Positions 10,266 to 22,757 of a stretch of DNA of 64,000 nucleotides are shown here, piece by piece. The notes under the pieces were generated by a model. That model saw only the letters and a list, made by a program, of their open reading frames with translations, did not search any database and was not told the origin of the DNA. Position numbers and translations under genes: made by a program. The stretch is from Niebla homalea (Eukaryota > Ascomycota > Lecanoromycetes > Lecanorales > Ramalinaceae), in assembly GCA_019925105.1 (NCBI GenBank), contig JAHGAU010000008.1, positions 1,488,001 through 1,552,000 of the forward strand, in the 5' to 3' direction. The first letter of the stretch is position 1; the number at the start of each line of letters is the position of its first letter.

Positions 10266-10870
10266 TCATTTCCCTCGAGTCTCGGAATGCATCAGCAACC
10301 CGCTCGCCTCCGCCGGCTGAATCCACACATCCCCACTTATATCACCCCACCCCCCCGTAATCAGCCTCACGTGAACTCGAAATAACAGATCGTCTCCGGT
10401 GATATATTCCCCCAGCACACACAACGCAAAGCAAACATCCCAATACCGCAACGGCGCCTGCGGGGCTTTCGTCGACGGGCTCACTTGTATAATGAGAGCA
10501 CCCACCCGCGGCAGGGGAGGCAAAGTGACGAGTTTGTCGGGTGCGTTGGCGCAGAGGCGTAGGCTGGTTGTGTTGATGATTTTGTAGAGGGCGAGGGGGT
10601 CGAGACGGGGTTTTGAGTGGTCGACCTGGTCGAGGAGTTTGACGGTGGGGAAACTGCCGGGGACAGTGAAGGTGTCGCCGTAGGTGGTTAGGTTTCTGGA
10701 TTGATCGTGTGAGAGTTGTGCATGCGATGGGAGAGACCCTAGGGAAGGGTAAGTCACGTGGCGTTGGAATTGGATGTAAGGCTGGTGGATACGATATCAC
10801 TGGCGTTGGCTCGGGCAGCCTTGAGTGGTGCGAAGAGTGCGATGAGAGGGATGAGATGATACATCTTCAT
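10266..10870 (-). CDS. small secreted protein, unknown
   Basis: Exons 10870-10758 and 10695-10266, joined by a 62-nt GT-AG intron, give 180 aa. I chose the ATG at 10870 because it starts directly at a signal peptide (MKMYHLIPLIALFAPLKAARA). The frame continues upstream, but those residues would mask the signal. The mature part has several N-glycosylation sequons (NAS, NAT, NLT, NTT) and a compact region with ALYKIINTTSLRLC, YWDVCFALCVLGEY and ITGGWGD. Cysteines are few (three in the mature region). I do not recognise the family. It could be an effector-like or cell-wall protein; that is speculation from the signal peptide and size alone. Confidence 0.6.
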
Positions 10871-13163
10871 TGATGCAGTGGTCAAGACTGTGTAGTTGAG
10901 AAGGGGAAGTCTGGTGAAGATTGAGGGACGGTCGATTCTTCGATGTTGGTCAACGGACTGGCAAAGGGCCGTACAGCTCAATGCTTATGATTCGTGCATA
11001 GATGCTACGAGGCTGTGTTGAGACTCATGGCTTATGCTCGTGATTTGCGTATCGAAATTACAAGCGCTTTACTACGCCTTTGCAAGACGAGTAAAGCTGA
11101 ATGACCTACAGAATTGTAGCACCAGAGATGTAGATCATTAAAAACAGTCCCATAGTGCATTGATCATGAAGTGCGCACAAAATATCATTCGCGCACCGAC
11201 CAGACCCGTCTTGATGCACCAAATTATTTAAGGCGACAGTCCTGGATTTTCTTCTCCCGCTTTGTGGATGAAATTTATCGACAAGCTTTGCTTCGGCCCT
11301 AGCTAGCCCAAACATTTTTCCTACCGAAGTTCAAATGTACTGCTCTCAATCATGTGCTGCTACTGACTCTAGGATTAGGTCCGGTGTTCTCTTGTTCAGC
11401 AACACGTACCACAAAAAAGTCCCTGGCAATCAAGAGAGTAAGTGGAGTGATTAGTCAAGCAGAACAACACTCTTTTCGCAGAGAGCAGAGCCCAAACATA
11501 GAAAGGTAGGAGAACACTGAGAATGGCTTCGCGAGCTCTGACTACGGAAAGATCAACAACAACTGCGAAGGGGTAGCAATCAACGATGCAAGAACATGGA
11601 CTTTACAGAACAGGATCTTTTCGCTCCATCCTAAGCTCAATGGTTTTGCCTCTTCTTCGATCTCAGTATTGTTGGGGCGATGAGACACCATTTTGGTCTT
11701 GTCTGTCGACTGCGTCACTGTGAGGATCGGAGTCGAAACAAGTTGGCAAACATAGGATAGCGTCTCAAGTCTGAGGAGGTCGCGTGGAAACATCCTGGTT
11801 TCAGATTCGTGGTGGGTGGTCTCGCGAAGAATACTAAGCCTTAATATAAACGACCGTGGCCCCGTCGGAATCCTAGCTGAAACCTTGATAGGGCGTGTAG
11901 AAGCAAAACCGTCAGATAGACGGGCAATTTTCTCATGGCATGTGTTGGGTGGGTCTAGCTTATCAAGCAAACCAGTCCTGGATTATGGATATCGTCAGCG
12001 CGTGCTATCGTCTCCAAACCCGTCCTGAGATCAAGTCAGCAAACTTTTGAAATCTTGCAGAGGCTCACTCGCATGTGTGGAGCATGTCTGGAACAGCATG
12101 AGGTCTGGCCGCATGATCGGCAGCCATGCATGATGTGCAAATACAGCAAGAACACCCATATTCAGGTCTGCGTGTGCCATTTATCCGGTAAAGCTGACCA
12201 CAAAAGATTGTGTGATGGCTGGTAGCGTAAACTGAGAGCCGTGATACTGGGAATTCGGAGATTCTAGGGCAGAGAGTTCAGACGAGCGCTCGCGAAAAGG
12301 ATCATTTACGATCCTACGGTATGCCGAAAATCCTATCATCCCAAGTACTAAGACTATTCCACTTCATGAGCTGTGGACGGCAACCTATGTATCGCATAGT
12401 TTGCATCATGAATTGGACTTTGCGTTAATCCAGGCTCGAGCGCGCCTTGTCGTGTTAAGGGGTCATATGTTCATGCAATTTGAAACGCGGTGTGTGTTGA
12501 GGGGCAAGCAAGGTGATGCATCTGGTCTGCCATGACCTGGATGCGTGCGATATAAGCCTCGAGTTCTTGTGCATCATAATAATGTTGGCCGCTGCGCTCA
12601 TAGTCTTCAGCAACGCGGTGTGTGCGCGTCTCACAAACATCAAACACATCTCTTGCCAAATGATGTACAGAGGCGATCAATTCAGCTCGGTATAGAGAGA
12701 TCACTTGACACTGTAGGGCTTTGCTTAAGGATTTGATGACTTCTTACAATGTTGTTACGGACAGATTGCATCCATATTTGCGGCAGTCTCAGAACTATAT
12801 ACGGTACTCACTCATATGAAAGTCTGGGTGGGGTTCATTGGAAGTTGCACAGACTCCAAAGAAGAGACTTTGAAACAGTATCGACCGTCGCATCTTGTTT
12901 CAGTGCATTCACCTAACAAAAAATTTCGTTAATAGACTCACTTGATCTTATTGATCCTTTTGATACTAGAGTGGATACTCAGGTACCAGGCATACAGATA
13001 CGTCAATAAGGTGACGATCGTTCCCAATAGCTGCAGCCGTTATCCGCTCAGTCCTTGGTCTTCATCTCGAATTGCGTCCATAAATCCCACACCAAGCCCT
13101 CATCAGCTGTCACTCGCACATCGACGGTATAATTTGCCTAGCATCTGAGTCAGCCGCTCTAAC
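10871..13163. other. gene-poor stretch, no supported gene
   Basis: About 2.3 kb. The longest frame is on the minus strand at 11542-11970 (142 aa), with no recognisable motif, signal peptide or splice context, so I do not call it. The rest has only short frames. No repeats or RNA genes were recognised. Confidence 0.45.
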
Positions 13164-13790
13164 TTAGATCATCCCAAAGACAGGAATCTGGCGCACCTCA
13201 GGGACCCATCCACCAAGTATCAGTGTGGTGGCGTCTACTGTCGCCTTGCCTTTCTTCGGTACGTCTTGCTTTACACCATCTTGGACAATGTCAGCCCATC
13301 CCTGAAACGAATCCTCTATCCGCATGCCGCCGGTCCTGTTGTCCGATGCGAAGTGGGTTGTGATGTTAACCGAGAGATGAGGGTTCGTGATGTCGCTGTG
13401 GAATGTGCCTTGTAGCTTGACGCCGCAGTAGGATTCGCTAAGTATCTGTCATCAGTGATCGATTGTCATGCTCAGACAAAGAGGTTTTCTCGACTGTGTG
13501 GGCTGCATGAGAACATACATTACACACGGATTGGGATACATATCAAGCTTGTCGACAGTGAAGATAAAGGTGCTAGGGTCTGCGTTGAAGTGGACTGGCG
13601 AGACGCCTGGCACAGCTCCCCAATCATCATGACCGCATGCTCGGCCATTTGGGTTGTTCGTAGATGGCCCAAATATGGCAAGCTGGTGTTGCGGGGAGGC
13701 AAGATTTGGTGGGAGTGAGGTGGTTACTTGAATAGAGGTCGAGAAGAGCATAGAGGTGAGTGACACAAAGTGCAAGAACTGCGACTTCAT
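13164..13790 (-). CDS. small secreted protein, unknown
   Basis: Exons 13790-13528 and 13437-13164 give 178 aa. The GTGTGT donor at 13527 and the TTAG acceptor at 13438 keep the frame: PNP joins to ESYCGVKLQGTFHSD. The N-terminus MKSQFLHFVSLTSMLFSTSIQ is a signal peptide. The mature protein is Pro/Asn-rich early (FGPSTNNPNGRACGHDDWG) and later has two N-glycosylation sequons (NIT, NRT) and a run GWADIVQDGVKQDV. It matches the other small secreted protein (10266-10870) in size, two-exon plan, strand and a late GGW tripeptide, but I see no alignable similarity beyond that. The function is unknown. Confidence 0.6.
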
Positions 13791-14770
13791 CCTTGGTATG
13801 TCTCGGTGATGAGCTTTACTTTGTCAATGAACTTTGAGCCTGCCTTTCACCTTCGGGGATCAAGAAGTATCAGGAGACACTAGTGTTCAGAATTGTTCGC
13901 CTCCTGTCAAATGGAAAGCAAATGGCTCTGCTCCGGACATGTTGAGGCAATGCAACAGCCAGGTCTAGACTTCCTCTGGTGTGCTCACACTGACATTCAT
14001 CTCACTACAGTAGGATCCTGGTTGGAGGCTGTGCCTGTCATCAGCATGATGCAAGGTATAATAAGGCGTCACTACGGCGCATGCATGATGGTGAATAAAA
14101 TCCTGAAACGCGAACTAAAAAATAGCTCCCGGCTTGAGTCTAAGCCTAATTGAGACTTAGTTGTTGGAGGCGGCTCCTCTAATCTCTTTCTCCCTCCAAC
14201 ATCTGACAATCTCTGGGGACTGCATGCTCCTAATTGGTAGTATAGTTGGCGCCTAGCTGCGACACTCCGAGTCACACGATGGATCCCATCGTCTGTTCCC
14301 GTACATGTGCATATCAGAGCATGGTATCAGAAATTGAGGCCATACTTTGGCTTGTAGGGTCTCGTATTGGTCCTACCTAAACGCCGTCAAGTCTCAGGCC
14401 TTCTGAGATGCCTAATGTCCACAAGGAAAACTGTTTTTTATCGTCTGATCTTTATCAATATAGTAAAAGATCCTCTAGACTCGTCTGTGCCGCTTGAAAA
14501 AATCAATGCTTACTATTGTGTTTAATGAGCATACCAACTTTGCCAAGAGCAACCTTACCCCTCTTAGAGGCTGCGCCTTGAAGTGGAGGGGAGCATCCTT
14601 TCCGACTGTTTGACGTGGTTGTATACTGACCCTATTCTTGGGACTGCTAATCTCCTTGCCAGGGAAGCTCCATCATGGTCGCAGTAATGTACCAAAGGTA
14701 TCTGTCGGATGCTCGCACCAACGCACAATGAAGCGTGGTCTTAAAAGCCTTGGCTGCGATGCAGAACTTG
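13791..14770. other. intergenic, no gene seen
   Basis: About 1 kb between divergent genes. Only short frames are present. It probably holds the promoters of the small secreted protein and the esterase. Confidence 0.45.
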
Positions 14771-14778
14771 TATATAAT
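14771..14778 (+). promoter_or_regulatory. TATA box of the secreted esterase gene
   Basis: TATATAAT lies about 80 bp upstream of the ATG at 14851, a normal distance for a fungal core promoter. It fits a regulated gene for a secreted enzyme. Confidence 0.45.
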
Positions 14779-14850
14779 CACATCACGGTCTTCCACTTGT
14801 GACAAGCATCAATTGAATAACTTTCCTCCAACTGCCCTAGACATATAACG

Positions 14851-16573
14851 ATGTCTCTTGTCCTTCTTCTTTTGACAGCTCTTGTCCCAATCTCAGTTGC
14901 GTTGCCTTACGAGTCCGTACCCGTAATTTCACAATCTCTTGTCCAGCGAGCTAGCCGCGCTGTGGTGGAATGGACAGCCATGGGCGATTCCTATGCGTCT
15001 GGCGTTGGTGAGTACTTCTCAGAGACAATTCATTCTCTTCCATCCATACCTGGAAAGCATTTCCCCTTTAAGAGCCATACTGACTCCACGATGCATTGTA
15101 GGTCAGTAAATCCTGGATGCATTTCTCCTGATCATACCTGTGTCCAGGATCGATGGTCCCGTCAAGCAGTGCTAACTCTGTGTTCTGTCAGGAGCCGGAC
15201 CTCAAGACTCAAATGATAACTACCTAGGATGCTTTCGCTTTCCACTTGCCTACCCTCCGACAATGCAATCAGGTGATGGATCGCTGCAGCCAAACCCGTT
15301 GAGATTCAATAATGTTGCTTGCAGTGGCAACACGTTCCAGCAGATTATCGACAAAGAGTTCCTCGATGAACCACAGAGCGACGGCCGTTATGGGACTCGA
15401 CCGGTCTGGGGGAATGCACCAGAATTCGCTACCATCACCATGGGTGGCAACGACGTTGGTATATTGAACCTGGTCCTGACATGCATCTACTCTCTCAAGC
15501 TGTGGGGTCAAGACTGCGACACCGTCATCAACAACGGTTTCAATACTCTCAAAGGCGATGACTTCACCACCAAAGCCAAGGAAGTCATCCAAAAGGCTCT
15601 CGATAAAGGCCATGGCACGCGCATCGGGCCCGAGTTCAAGTTCTTCGTCACTGGCTATGCCCAGTTCTTCAACCAAGTCCGCACCCAATGCAACGACGTC
15701 ACCTTCAAGCGCCCCTGGTCGCCCGTCGCTCCCGAATACCTGACCATCGAGCGCCGCACGAACATGAACAACCTCGCTTTAGCTCTCAACGCTAAGCTCA
15801 AGGAAGTCGTCGGCACCTTTCCCACCGACCAAGTCATCTGGATCGACTACGACGCCTCCTTCGAAGGTCACCGCTTCTGCGACCGCGACGAGCCCAATCC
15901 AGACGACGACGACAGTTGGATTTTCAACTGGGACGATCGCGACGATCCAGGCAATCAAGCCCTTCTTAGTCTCCTCCCCCAATTCAATACCCTCAACAGC
16001 TCCACTCCAGCCCCAGCTTTCGGCTCGGATTCGGACTACTGGGCAGCGCTCCTCGATGCCACCGCCAACAACCCCACCGAGCAAGGCTACCTATCCGACC
16101 ACTTCCGCGTCTTCCACCCCAAGCCCGCCGGCCACGCCGCGATCAAGACCGCCGTCATCAAGGCCGTCACCGATGCCGGCATCCCCGAGCCAGGTCTCCC
16201 AACCTTCAAGCCCGGATGGTGCGGTATGCACGTCACCCAATATCAGAAGAACGAGAACAGCGGTCCCAACAAAGGCGGCACAGAGTACTTGTTCGACGTG
16301 ACGCTGAAGGATGCAGATGGCACGCCGATCCAGTTGTACAATTGCAACGGCTGCGGTACGACGGCACGCTTTGTGGGCCCGAATGGGGCACCGCAGAGCA
16401 TCGAGAGTGATCTGCCGTTCGATGTAACGTTAACGGCAGGGGCTGTGGATAGCAGTGCGGTATTGTTCAGCTATAATGGGCAAAATTGGGGGAGCAATGA
16501 TCAGCAGCATCATAGCAACTTTGGGGGGTATCAGAATGGGAAGAGGGAGGGGGATACGGGGTTTACTTGCTAA
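14851..16573 (+). CDS. secreted SGNH/GDSL-type esterase-lipase
   Basis: Exons 14851-15007 and 15192-16573 (184-nt intron) give 512 aa. The signal peptide is MSLVLLLLTALVPISVALP. The SGNH blocks are present in order: MGDSYASGVGAG with the nucleophile Ser (the splice falls inside this block and restores it), NVACSGNT, TMGGNDVG with the block III Gly-Asn, and late DHFRVFHPKPAGH supplying the Asp/His pair near residue 370. This agrees with an extracellular lipase or carbohydrate esterase. An acidic loop (PNPDDDDSW) is inserted between blocks. The last 110 residues form a separate Gly/Asn-rich region with a small Cys pair (NCNGCG) and a C-terminal Cys; this extra domain is not part of the SGNH fold and may bind a polymer. 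The substrate cannot be told from the sequence. Confidence 0.85.
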
Positions 16574-19327
16574 GAGGAGAGGGGAGTAAAAGGTGCTGAA
16601 CGAAGCTTACGTCGCCAATGGAGGTTTTGGATCCAATCGCTTGTTCTTTCAGGAAGATTGCACATATGGATCTACTCATGGACGTTTAGTTTTCACGAAG
16701 GGTAGAACACAAGCGTCCCAGCGGATGGACTACCGCTTCAGTCGATCGCCGCACGCATTGCGGCTATGAGTATATCTTCATCCAGGTTTTGGTTGGTCAA
16801 CATGGTTAAGCATCATTCCTCGTCCGCGATGAGTCTTCAAAAGTCCCTCCGCATTACGTGGTAGGCATCTTGAAACAGATCGGACATAGGTAAGACCATT
16901 TGTTTGTCGAAGTAAGTTTCCAAAGCAGTCGACAGACCGTTGGAGGACTAGATTCTCTCATATCGGCGCTTGTGCCTTGCGTTCACAGCGTTCCGGAAGT
17001 CTTCATCTCACCATAGCCTGCCCCGACAAGATCCAGCTCAGGAATCGCACGAGGGAGAAGTAGGCGCCTGCGGAAGTGGCAGCATCCTCGCAAAACAGAA
17101 AGATTGGCGTTTCGTTCCTTCCTGTTCTTGGGTGTTCCACCGAAAATGAGAGTATGACGTACCGTCCACCTCAGCAACGGCTGCTGCAGCACCATTTCTC
17201 GATCGAAAGTCGGGATCTGGATGAAGAGCAGAATGTAATCATTTCAGGTGTCACAGATTATGTTGAGGTTTTAGTTTGTGGAAAGGGTGGCATTTAGGTT
17301 TGTATTTCTCGTCAGTACATGAACATCCCTCGGCTCTACCATATTGCTTGAGAGGTGCCGCAAATCGTCATGTGGATCATGCAAAGCAACATCACAGATT
17401 AGATAGGCAGTAGGAGCTGGGGATCGGCCACTACGGAATACATTGATGAGAGATCTCGCAAGAGGTCTCGCCCACTTTTATGTGTAAAGAATTGTCTGGC
17501 TCTGTATATCCAATCCGTTTGTATCAGTCAAAGCTAGAGAGCTACCTCAATTTCGCAAAGGTTATAATGTTTCGCGCAGATTTCAATCTGTATGTACCGT
17601 ACGCCGAAACTGAGCTCGCCGTAAGTATGAGCGCCCGAGGCTCACCACCATGCATCCTTGCTCCATGTGACGCACGCCCGCTCGGTGGCGTATTACTCCT
17701 CTGGTACGTTTGGGAACAAAGGACCTTGAGGGCTATGGCCTTCCGCGTACGGAAGATACGTCAGTAGGTCGTAGCTCACTGGAGGGGATGAGCTAGCTAC
17801 TTAGGAAAGGCCTGTACTCAGTCCTTTTGGAGGTCCTTAATAATTAGTCTGATATCGGATCTATCTGTTATATACCTCAGTACACTTCACGTCTTCTACA
17901 AAACCCCTTGACTAGTCCCGCTGGTTCAAACCCAGCGGAATCCGTCTAAGATTGAGGCAGCATCGACGGCTTCTTCATGTTCCGTCATTCCCAGACGTCT
18001 TTCCCCTGATCTATATGCTTTGAGAAAAGTTTCATGTTGTTCGATATGCCAAAAAGGTTTGCACGCTGTCAAAGAAATGGTCCCAGTATTGTTTCAGGCA
18101 CATTATGAAGCCAACATGTCTCGCGTCAAGCAGCTGGGTAAACAGACATTCGGTGGAAGGACAGGCCATCTTCTTCACGTAAGCCTTTGCACATCAAAAA
18201 TTGTCATTGAGCGGAATGTCAGATCGCTATTCTTGTTCGACGGGATGGATGTAAAGAATGTCGATAGGTTCTCAAAAGACTGCGCTGCCCTGGTTTAGGA
18301 AATGTGTTGGGTCTGCGTCAAGGTGTACTCTACTGTGAACTCTCCTTAGCTTTCCTGACTCAGGACAGCCCCAAAGTAGTCAGCATGACTCTCAAAATCA
18401 AATACGGCAACGCGCTTGCTGTCACCTGACCAACTAGTGACAATACCTGCACTCTTACTATAGGTTCCCAGATAATACTTGTGGATCGGTTAGATATTGA
18501 CTGCAGCATCTTCGGGGCATTGAAATAGACTAAAAGTAAATGACCTAATCACAATTCTGGGTTTATTTCATACCCAACTAAGTGTTGTCTTCAGCACCAA
18601 GAGATTAAGGGGAAAAACGCGTTGAGAAGAATGCTCTTTTGAGAATTCTGGGGGCAGGTAACGACGTTTCATAGACATTGAGGGGACTGACGAGGCCGCT
18701 TTAGCTTGATCAGAGCTGATGGAAGTCATCGACATTAGTCTCTTTCATCTTGGGTCAAAGGTTGACCTTGAGGGGTCGAGGCAATCAATACGCTTAACAC
18801 CATGTCATAATGACAAGGCACAAGATTTTCTCAATTTTCCCATGAATAAGGCTTCGATATATGAAAGTAGAGGAAATTGATGTGGAAGCGGACTCAACAG
18901 ATGCTGGCAAGGATGAACCGGTTGCTAGACATTAGGCCTCAAGGTTATGGACGTACTCCTGACTGTTCCTATAAATTTGATCTTAGTTCGTTACCTACAG
19001 CTATATATCTACAGTAGGCTGAAGAAACTAGGTTATCTGGTTATATCTTATACGTCTATTCAGCCACTGCGTCCCCTAGGTTAAGATTAAGATCTGTTTG
19101 GCACTCCATAAGCATCGATTTCTAGCCTCCCGACTTCAGGTTATTTGTTAATGTCATTTGCGATCTATGTGATTTTGCAGGATGTTCGCACTCGTTCTCC
19201 ATATAATAGCTATGTCATACTCACCAAGTAAGCTGTGCTCGTAGTCTACATACATTGTGGAAATCCAAAAGCTTACATGTCTAGCACGTTTCATGTCCCA
19301 TTAGCTGTTGCGGCCAATTTGACTCCT
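16574..19327. other. gene desert, AT-rich in part
   Basis: About 2.75 kb with only short, unsupported frames on both strands. The part around 18950-19100 is AT-rich with many TATA/CTATA-like words, as in old decayed transposon DNA, but I could not identify an element or its ends. No rRNA or tRNA was recognised. Confidence 0.45.
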
Positions 19328-22295
19328 TCAATACGTGCTCCTGTGTCCTTTTTCCAACACCGCGAGGATTTCGCTGCGGTTGGACTTCCTTGCTATATCC
19401 ACAGCTGTTGCTCCATCAGCATCCGTGGCGTCGATCTCAGGACACGCCAGTAGGAACTGCACCACATCATTAAAGCCACCCTTCGTAGCCCACATCAAAG
19501 CGATTTGACCACGTTTGTCCCTGGCATTCACCTCAACCTTTCCGGTTGCGATCAGAATTCGTGCTACTTCCAAGCTTCCAGCACCCGCCGCTTCCGAGAA
19601 GGGCGTCTCCGGCCATGGAAATCTCGAGTATTGAGATCAATGCCCTCGGACTCAATCAATGCGATGGCCATGCGCAATTGGGCTTCCCTTTCGACAGGGT
19701 AGCTAGCAACCCAGGCTAGTAAGGTTCGGTCATAGGTACCATCTTTTCTGTTTACGTCAATGCTACCGTGGCGGAGAAGGATGGCCAAGCTTTCAGGACG
19801 GGTGGGAGGTTCGAGAGCCCACACTGCTGGCGTCCAGCCGTTGTGGTCAGGTATGTCGGCACCGCTTGGGTATTTGCGTGTCGGGTACCGCAAAATGTCT
19901 GGTTTACGCAACAGTGCCGCCCAGGAGTGCGCATTGCGACCAGAATTGTCTTGATTCACTGGATCAGCTTTACCGACGTTGATGAGGTGTTTGATCACTG
20001 CAAGATGACCATACTCTGTAGCGTAAGAAAGAGGTGTGCGGCCCGTGACATCCATTTGGTTGATGACAAAAGGATGTGTCCGCAAGAGAAGGGACACATT
20101 TTCAAAAGAACTATATTGTGCAGTCCACGAAAGGTCGGAACGGTTCCCTGAATCTAGCCGCTCGACGTCTGTACGTTCGTCACTCAGAAGTTGAGAGAGG
20201 ATAGTGCTTTCGGCTGACATGGCAGCTACGTCCAAGGAAGTCACATGGTTACGTAGATGTTTTAAATTGATATTAAGATTAGGTTCAGCCAATAGCACGG
20301 CCACGATGTCGGAATGGTTGTTCTGTGTAGCGAAGTATAGAGCAGATTTTCCAGACTTGCCCATGGCATTGTTGTTGACATATGGACTGCTGAGGAGGAG
20401 CACAGGGCAGTCAGCTTGACCAAATGCCGCAGCTGCAAGCAGGGGATCCCAGGCCTTGTCTGGTTAATTGCGTAGCTTCTCATCCTGATTATGAAGAAAT
20501 GTATGAACGCAGGCTGCATGGCCCCGTCTAGCAGCCCAATAGAACGCTACCTGGAAAGAGACTGGGTCGAGATCATCAGCGTCTCGAAGCAGCCACTTCA
20601 AATTATTGACGTGTCCGAAGAAAGTCGCAATAAAAAGACCGTCGATTACAGTGGGCAATGGCTCACGGGGCAATTCTATGAGCCAGTAGTAGTAAAATCA
20701 GTTCCTGAGAAGAGTAGTGTCGGCATTGGACAACGAGAAATATCTCTGAGCATCCTGCTCTGCCAACGAATGTTGACATCTTGCGTAATCTTCTGTCCAA
20801 TGCAGTGCAGCGTAATCGAACAATGGGAATCTGGACCGAACCGCTGTTCGTGCCGCTTGGTCGATGTCTTCCTTGGACATTGACTTATCAAATAGCGCCA
20901 ATCCACATAGCGAGGATGAGAGGCTAGGGGCCGAATCTCCATCTTTGCTTGAGTCGTCATCCGTTGAACTCGAGCCGGTATAGATATCATATTGAAAAGC
21001 CTCAAGTAAGAGATATGTCGTGCAATTCTGTACAAAACCTTTCTTGTCTTGTACTAAATCAACACCGAATCCGCTCAACATTGGGTCCTCGTTATTTGGG
21101 CATATAGAAATGATGTAATCCTTCAAGGACTGATGGAGAAAGACGACTCGGGAATCCTGAATTCGAACGGGTGATCCTAGTAACTTCTGGATGGAATCTT
21201 GTTTGAAAAGAAGGTTGTCTCCCTTAAGCGACAAGGCCGATGTGTGATTTGTGGTGATGGTCAACATAATGCTTATTTCCTTGCAATCCAAAGGCCTATC
21301 ACAGACTGGTAGAAGTCGTAGGATCTTGGTTGCATGAGGTTGATCTTCTTTTGGTAGTAATAGCAGCAAATGCTCATATACAGCTGATAGAAAGACTGGA
21401 AGGCTTATTTTGGCAACTCATCTGCATCTATAGCAAGTAGGATTCGACATTCGTCCAGCAGGGGCAACACAAGCTTAATTCACAAGAAGGTCTGATCGGC
21501 TTTTGCGATGAGAATCGCCCTAGCTTGTCATGCACAGCCGGGTCACAGATGCCCTTTCTGACCATTCGCTCCTGTCGATGCCGCACAACGAATTTGATGT
21601 CTTCGTCGATGTCCTCTTTGCTATGTATTAAGGACAGATGGAGGACCTGTGGTGAGGTATTGTGGGCCCCACTGACCATCTCGACAAGAGGTCTTGTAGT
21701 AATCAAGAACTTGATTGACTTGTTATTCACGTTTGCCATGAGCTCATCAATGCGGGCGATAAGTCGGCACTGGAACTTCGCCTCAAGTTCATCTAGGGTG
21801 TCAATGATGATGATGATGGAGTACCTTGTCTCTGCGCACAAGCTGACCCAAGAGATTCCAAAGAGCGTCAGATTGGCTGAATATACCAAACCCACCAGCG
21901 TCAGAGGCTTTCTTTACGATTCGCCATAGCCGCCTTCTCTGGTCGACTATCTGGAAAATCAGGCTTTTGAGCATTGTGCAAAGGTTGCGGTACTCTTCAA
22001 TTTTCTCGCAAAAGTACCTGCAAACCAAAGCTTGCGCCTGGTGCTCATTCAGATGTCTCGAACTAAATGAGGTCTTGCCGCTACCAGCATAGCCGGTCAC
22101 CCAGAGCAAGCTGGTTGCTGAACCTGAGATCCAGTCATGATACTGAGGCTTCTGCAGCACCCACGTCAGTTTCCCGTCCACTATAGCGTCCAAGTTGGCT
22201 TCGTAATCTACTACACTCATAACACTCAGGAGCGCGGCGTACTTCTTCTCTGTTTCGTCGAAAGCTGCAATGTATAAGAGTTCTCGCAGGAGCAA
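19328..22295 (-). pseudogene. NACHT-ankyrin STAND gene, broken
   Basis: Reading from 22295 down, the minus strand gives a NACHT NTPase: LLWVTGYAGSGKTS is the Walker A P-loop (about 22100-22070) and SIIIIIDTLDELEA is Walker B (about 21825-21785), then ITTRPLVEM. A winged-helix-like part follows (LLPVCDRPLDCKEISIML, VVFLHQSLKDYI) at 21370-21100, then ankyrin repeats (GKSGKSALYFATQNNHSDIV, TGRTPLSYATEYGHLAVIKHL, RGQIALMWATKGGFNDVV) down to 19328. The order matches fungal NLR-like proteins that sense non-self. Breaks: a frameshift between Walker A and B near 21830 beside a CAT repeat; an in-frame TGA near 20697 and a TAA near 20463, both in an otherwise continuous frame; and a frameshift near 19610. 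The N-terminal effector domain upstream of 22295 was not found. Both stops could arise by C-to-T change (CGA, CAA), as RIP would cause. Confidence 0.75.
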
Positions 22296-22757
22296 TGGCT
22301 GGTGTGAAGTGTCGCTAAGAATGATCAGAAAAGAGACTTGAATCTATAGAGGGTGTCTCAAGCACTTTAGGCATCTCGAGCTTGATGAGATTGGAAAATT
22401 TGACGAAATTGTGATCCCGGTCTGTAAGGTGTTTGAATAGTCCTCTTGCCTCGGGAATAACGCAGCTCACGTAAATAACCCTATGTGCGCAACTATTGGC
22501 CCCTTCACAAGTTTTTGATCTGAACTTTTTGTCAAAACCATGTTTCCGGCCTGCACACTACACCTAGGCTTTCACAATGGCCCAAAGTAGTAGGGTTTTT
22601 ATGCCACCTAATAATCTACTGCAGATATTCAACCCCCTAACAGTCTCTGCCTATTTTGGAAATACTGTTCTGACAAAGCAGATAGTCGCCATCGGTACGT
22701 ATGCTTATGGTGAAAGTCATCTCGAGGTGCTGTTTTGCTACAGAAACAGTTTGAGAC

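Noticed and set aside
11542..11970. 142-aa minus-strand frame as a gene
   Set aside because: No motif, signal peptide, splice context or family resemblance.
17919..17936. Perfect T-arm-like hairpin (GCTGG TTCAAAC CCAGC), as in a tRNA
   Set aside because: No matching acceptor stem, D-arm or anticodon arm in the 80 bases upstream, so not a tRNA gene.
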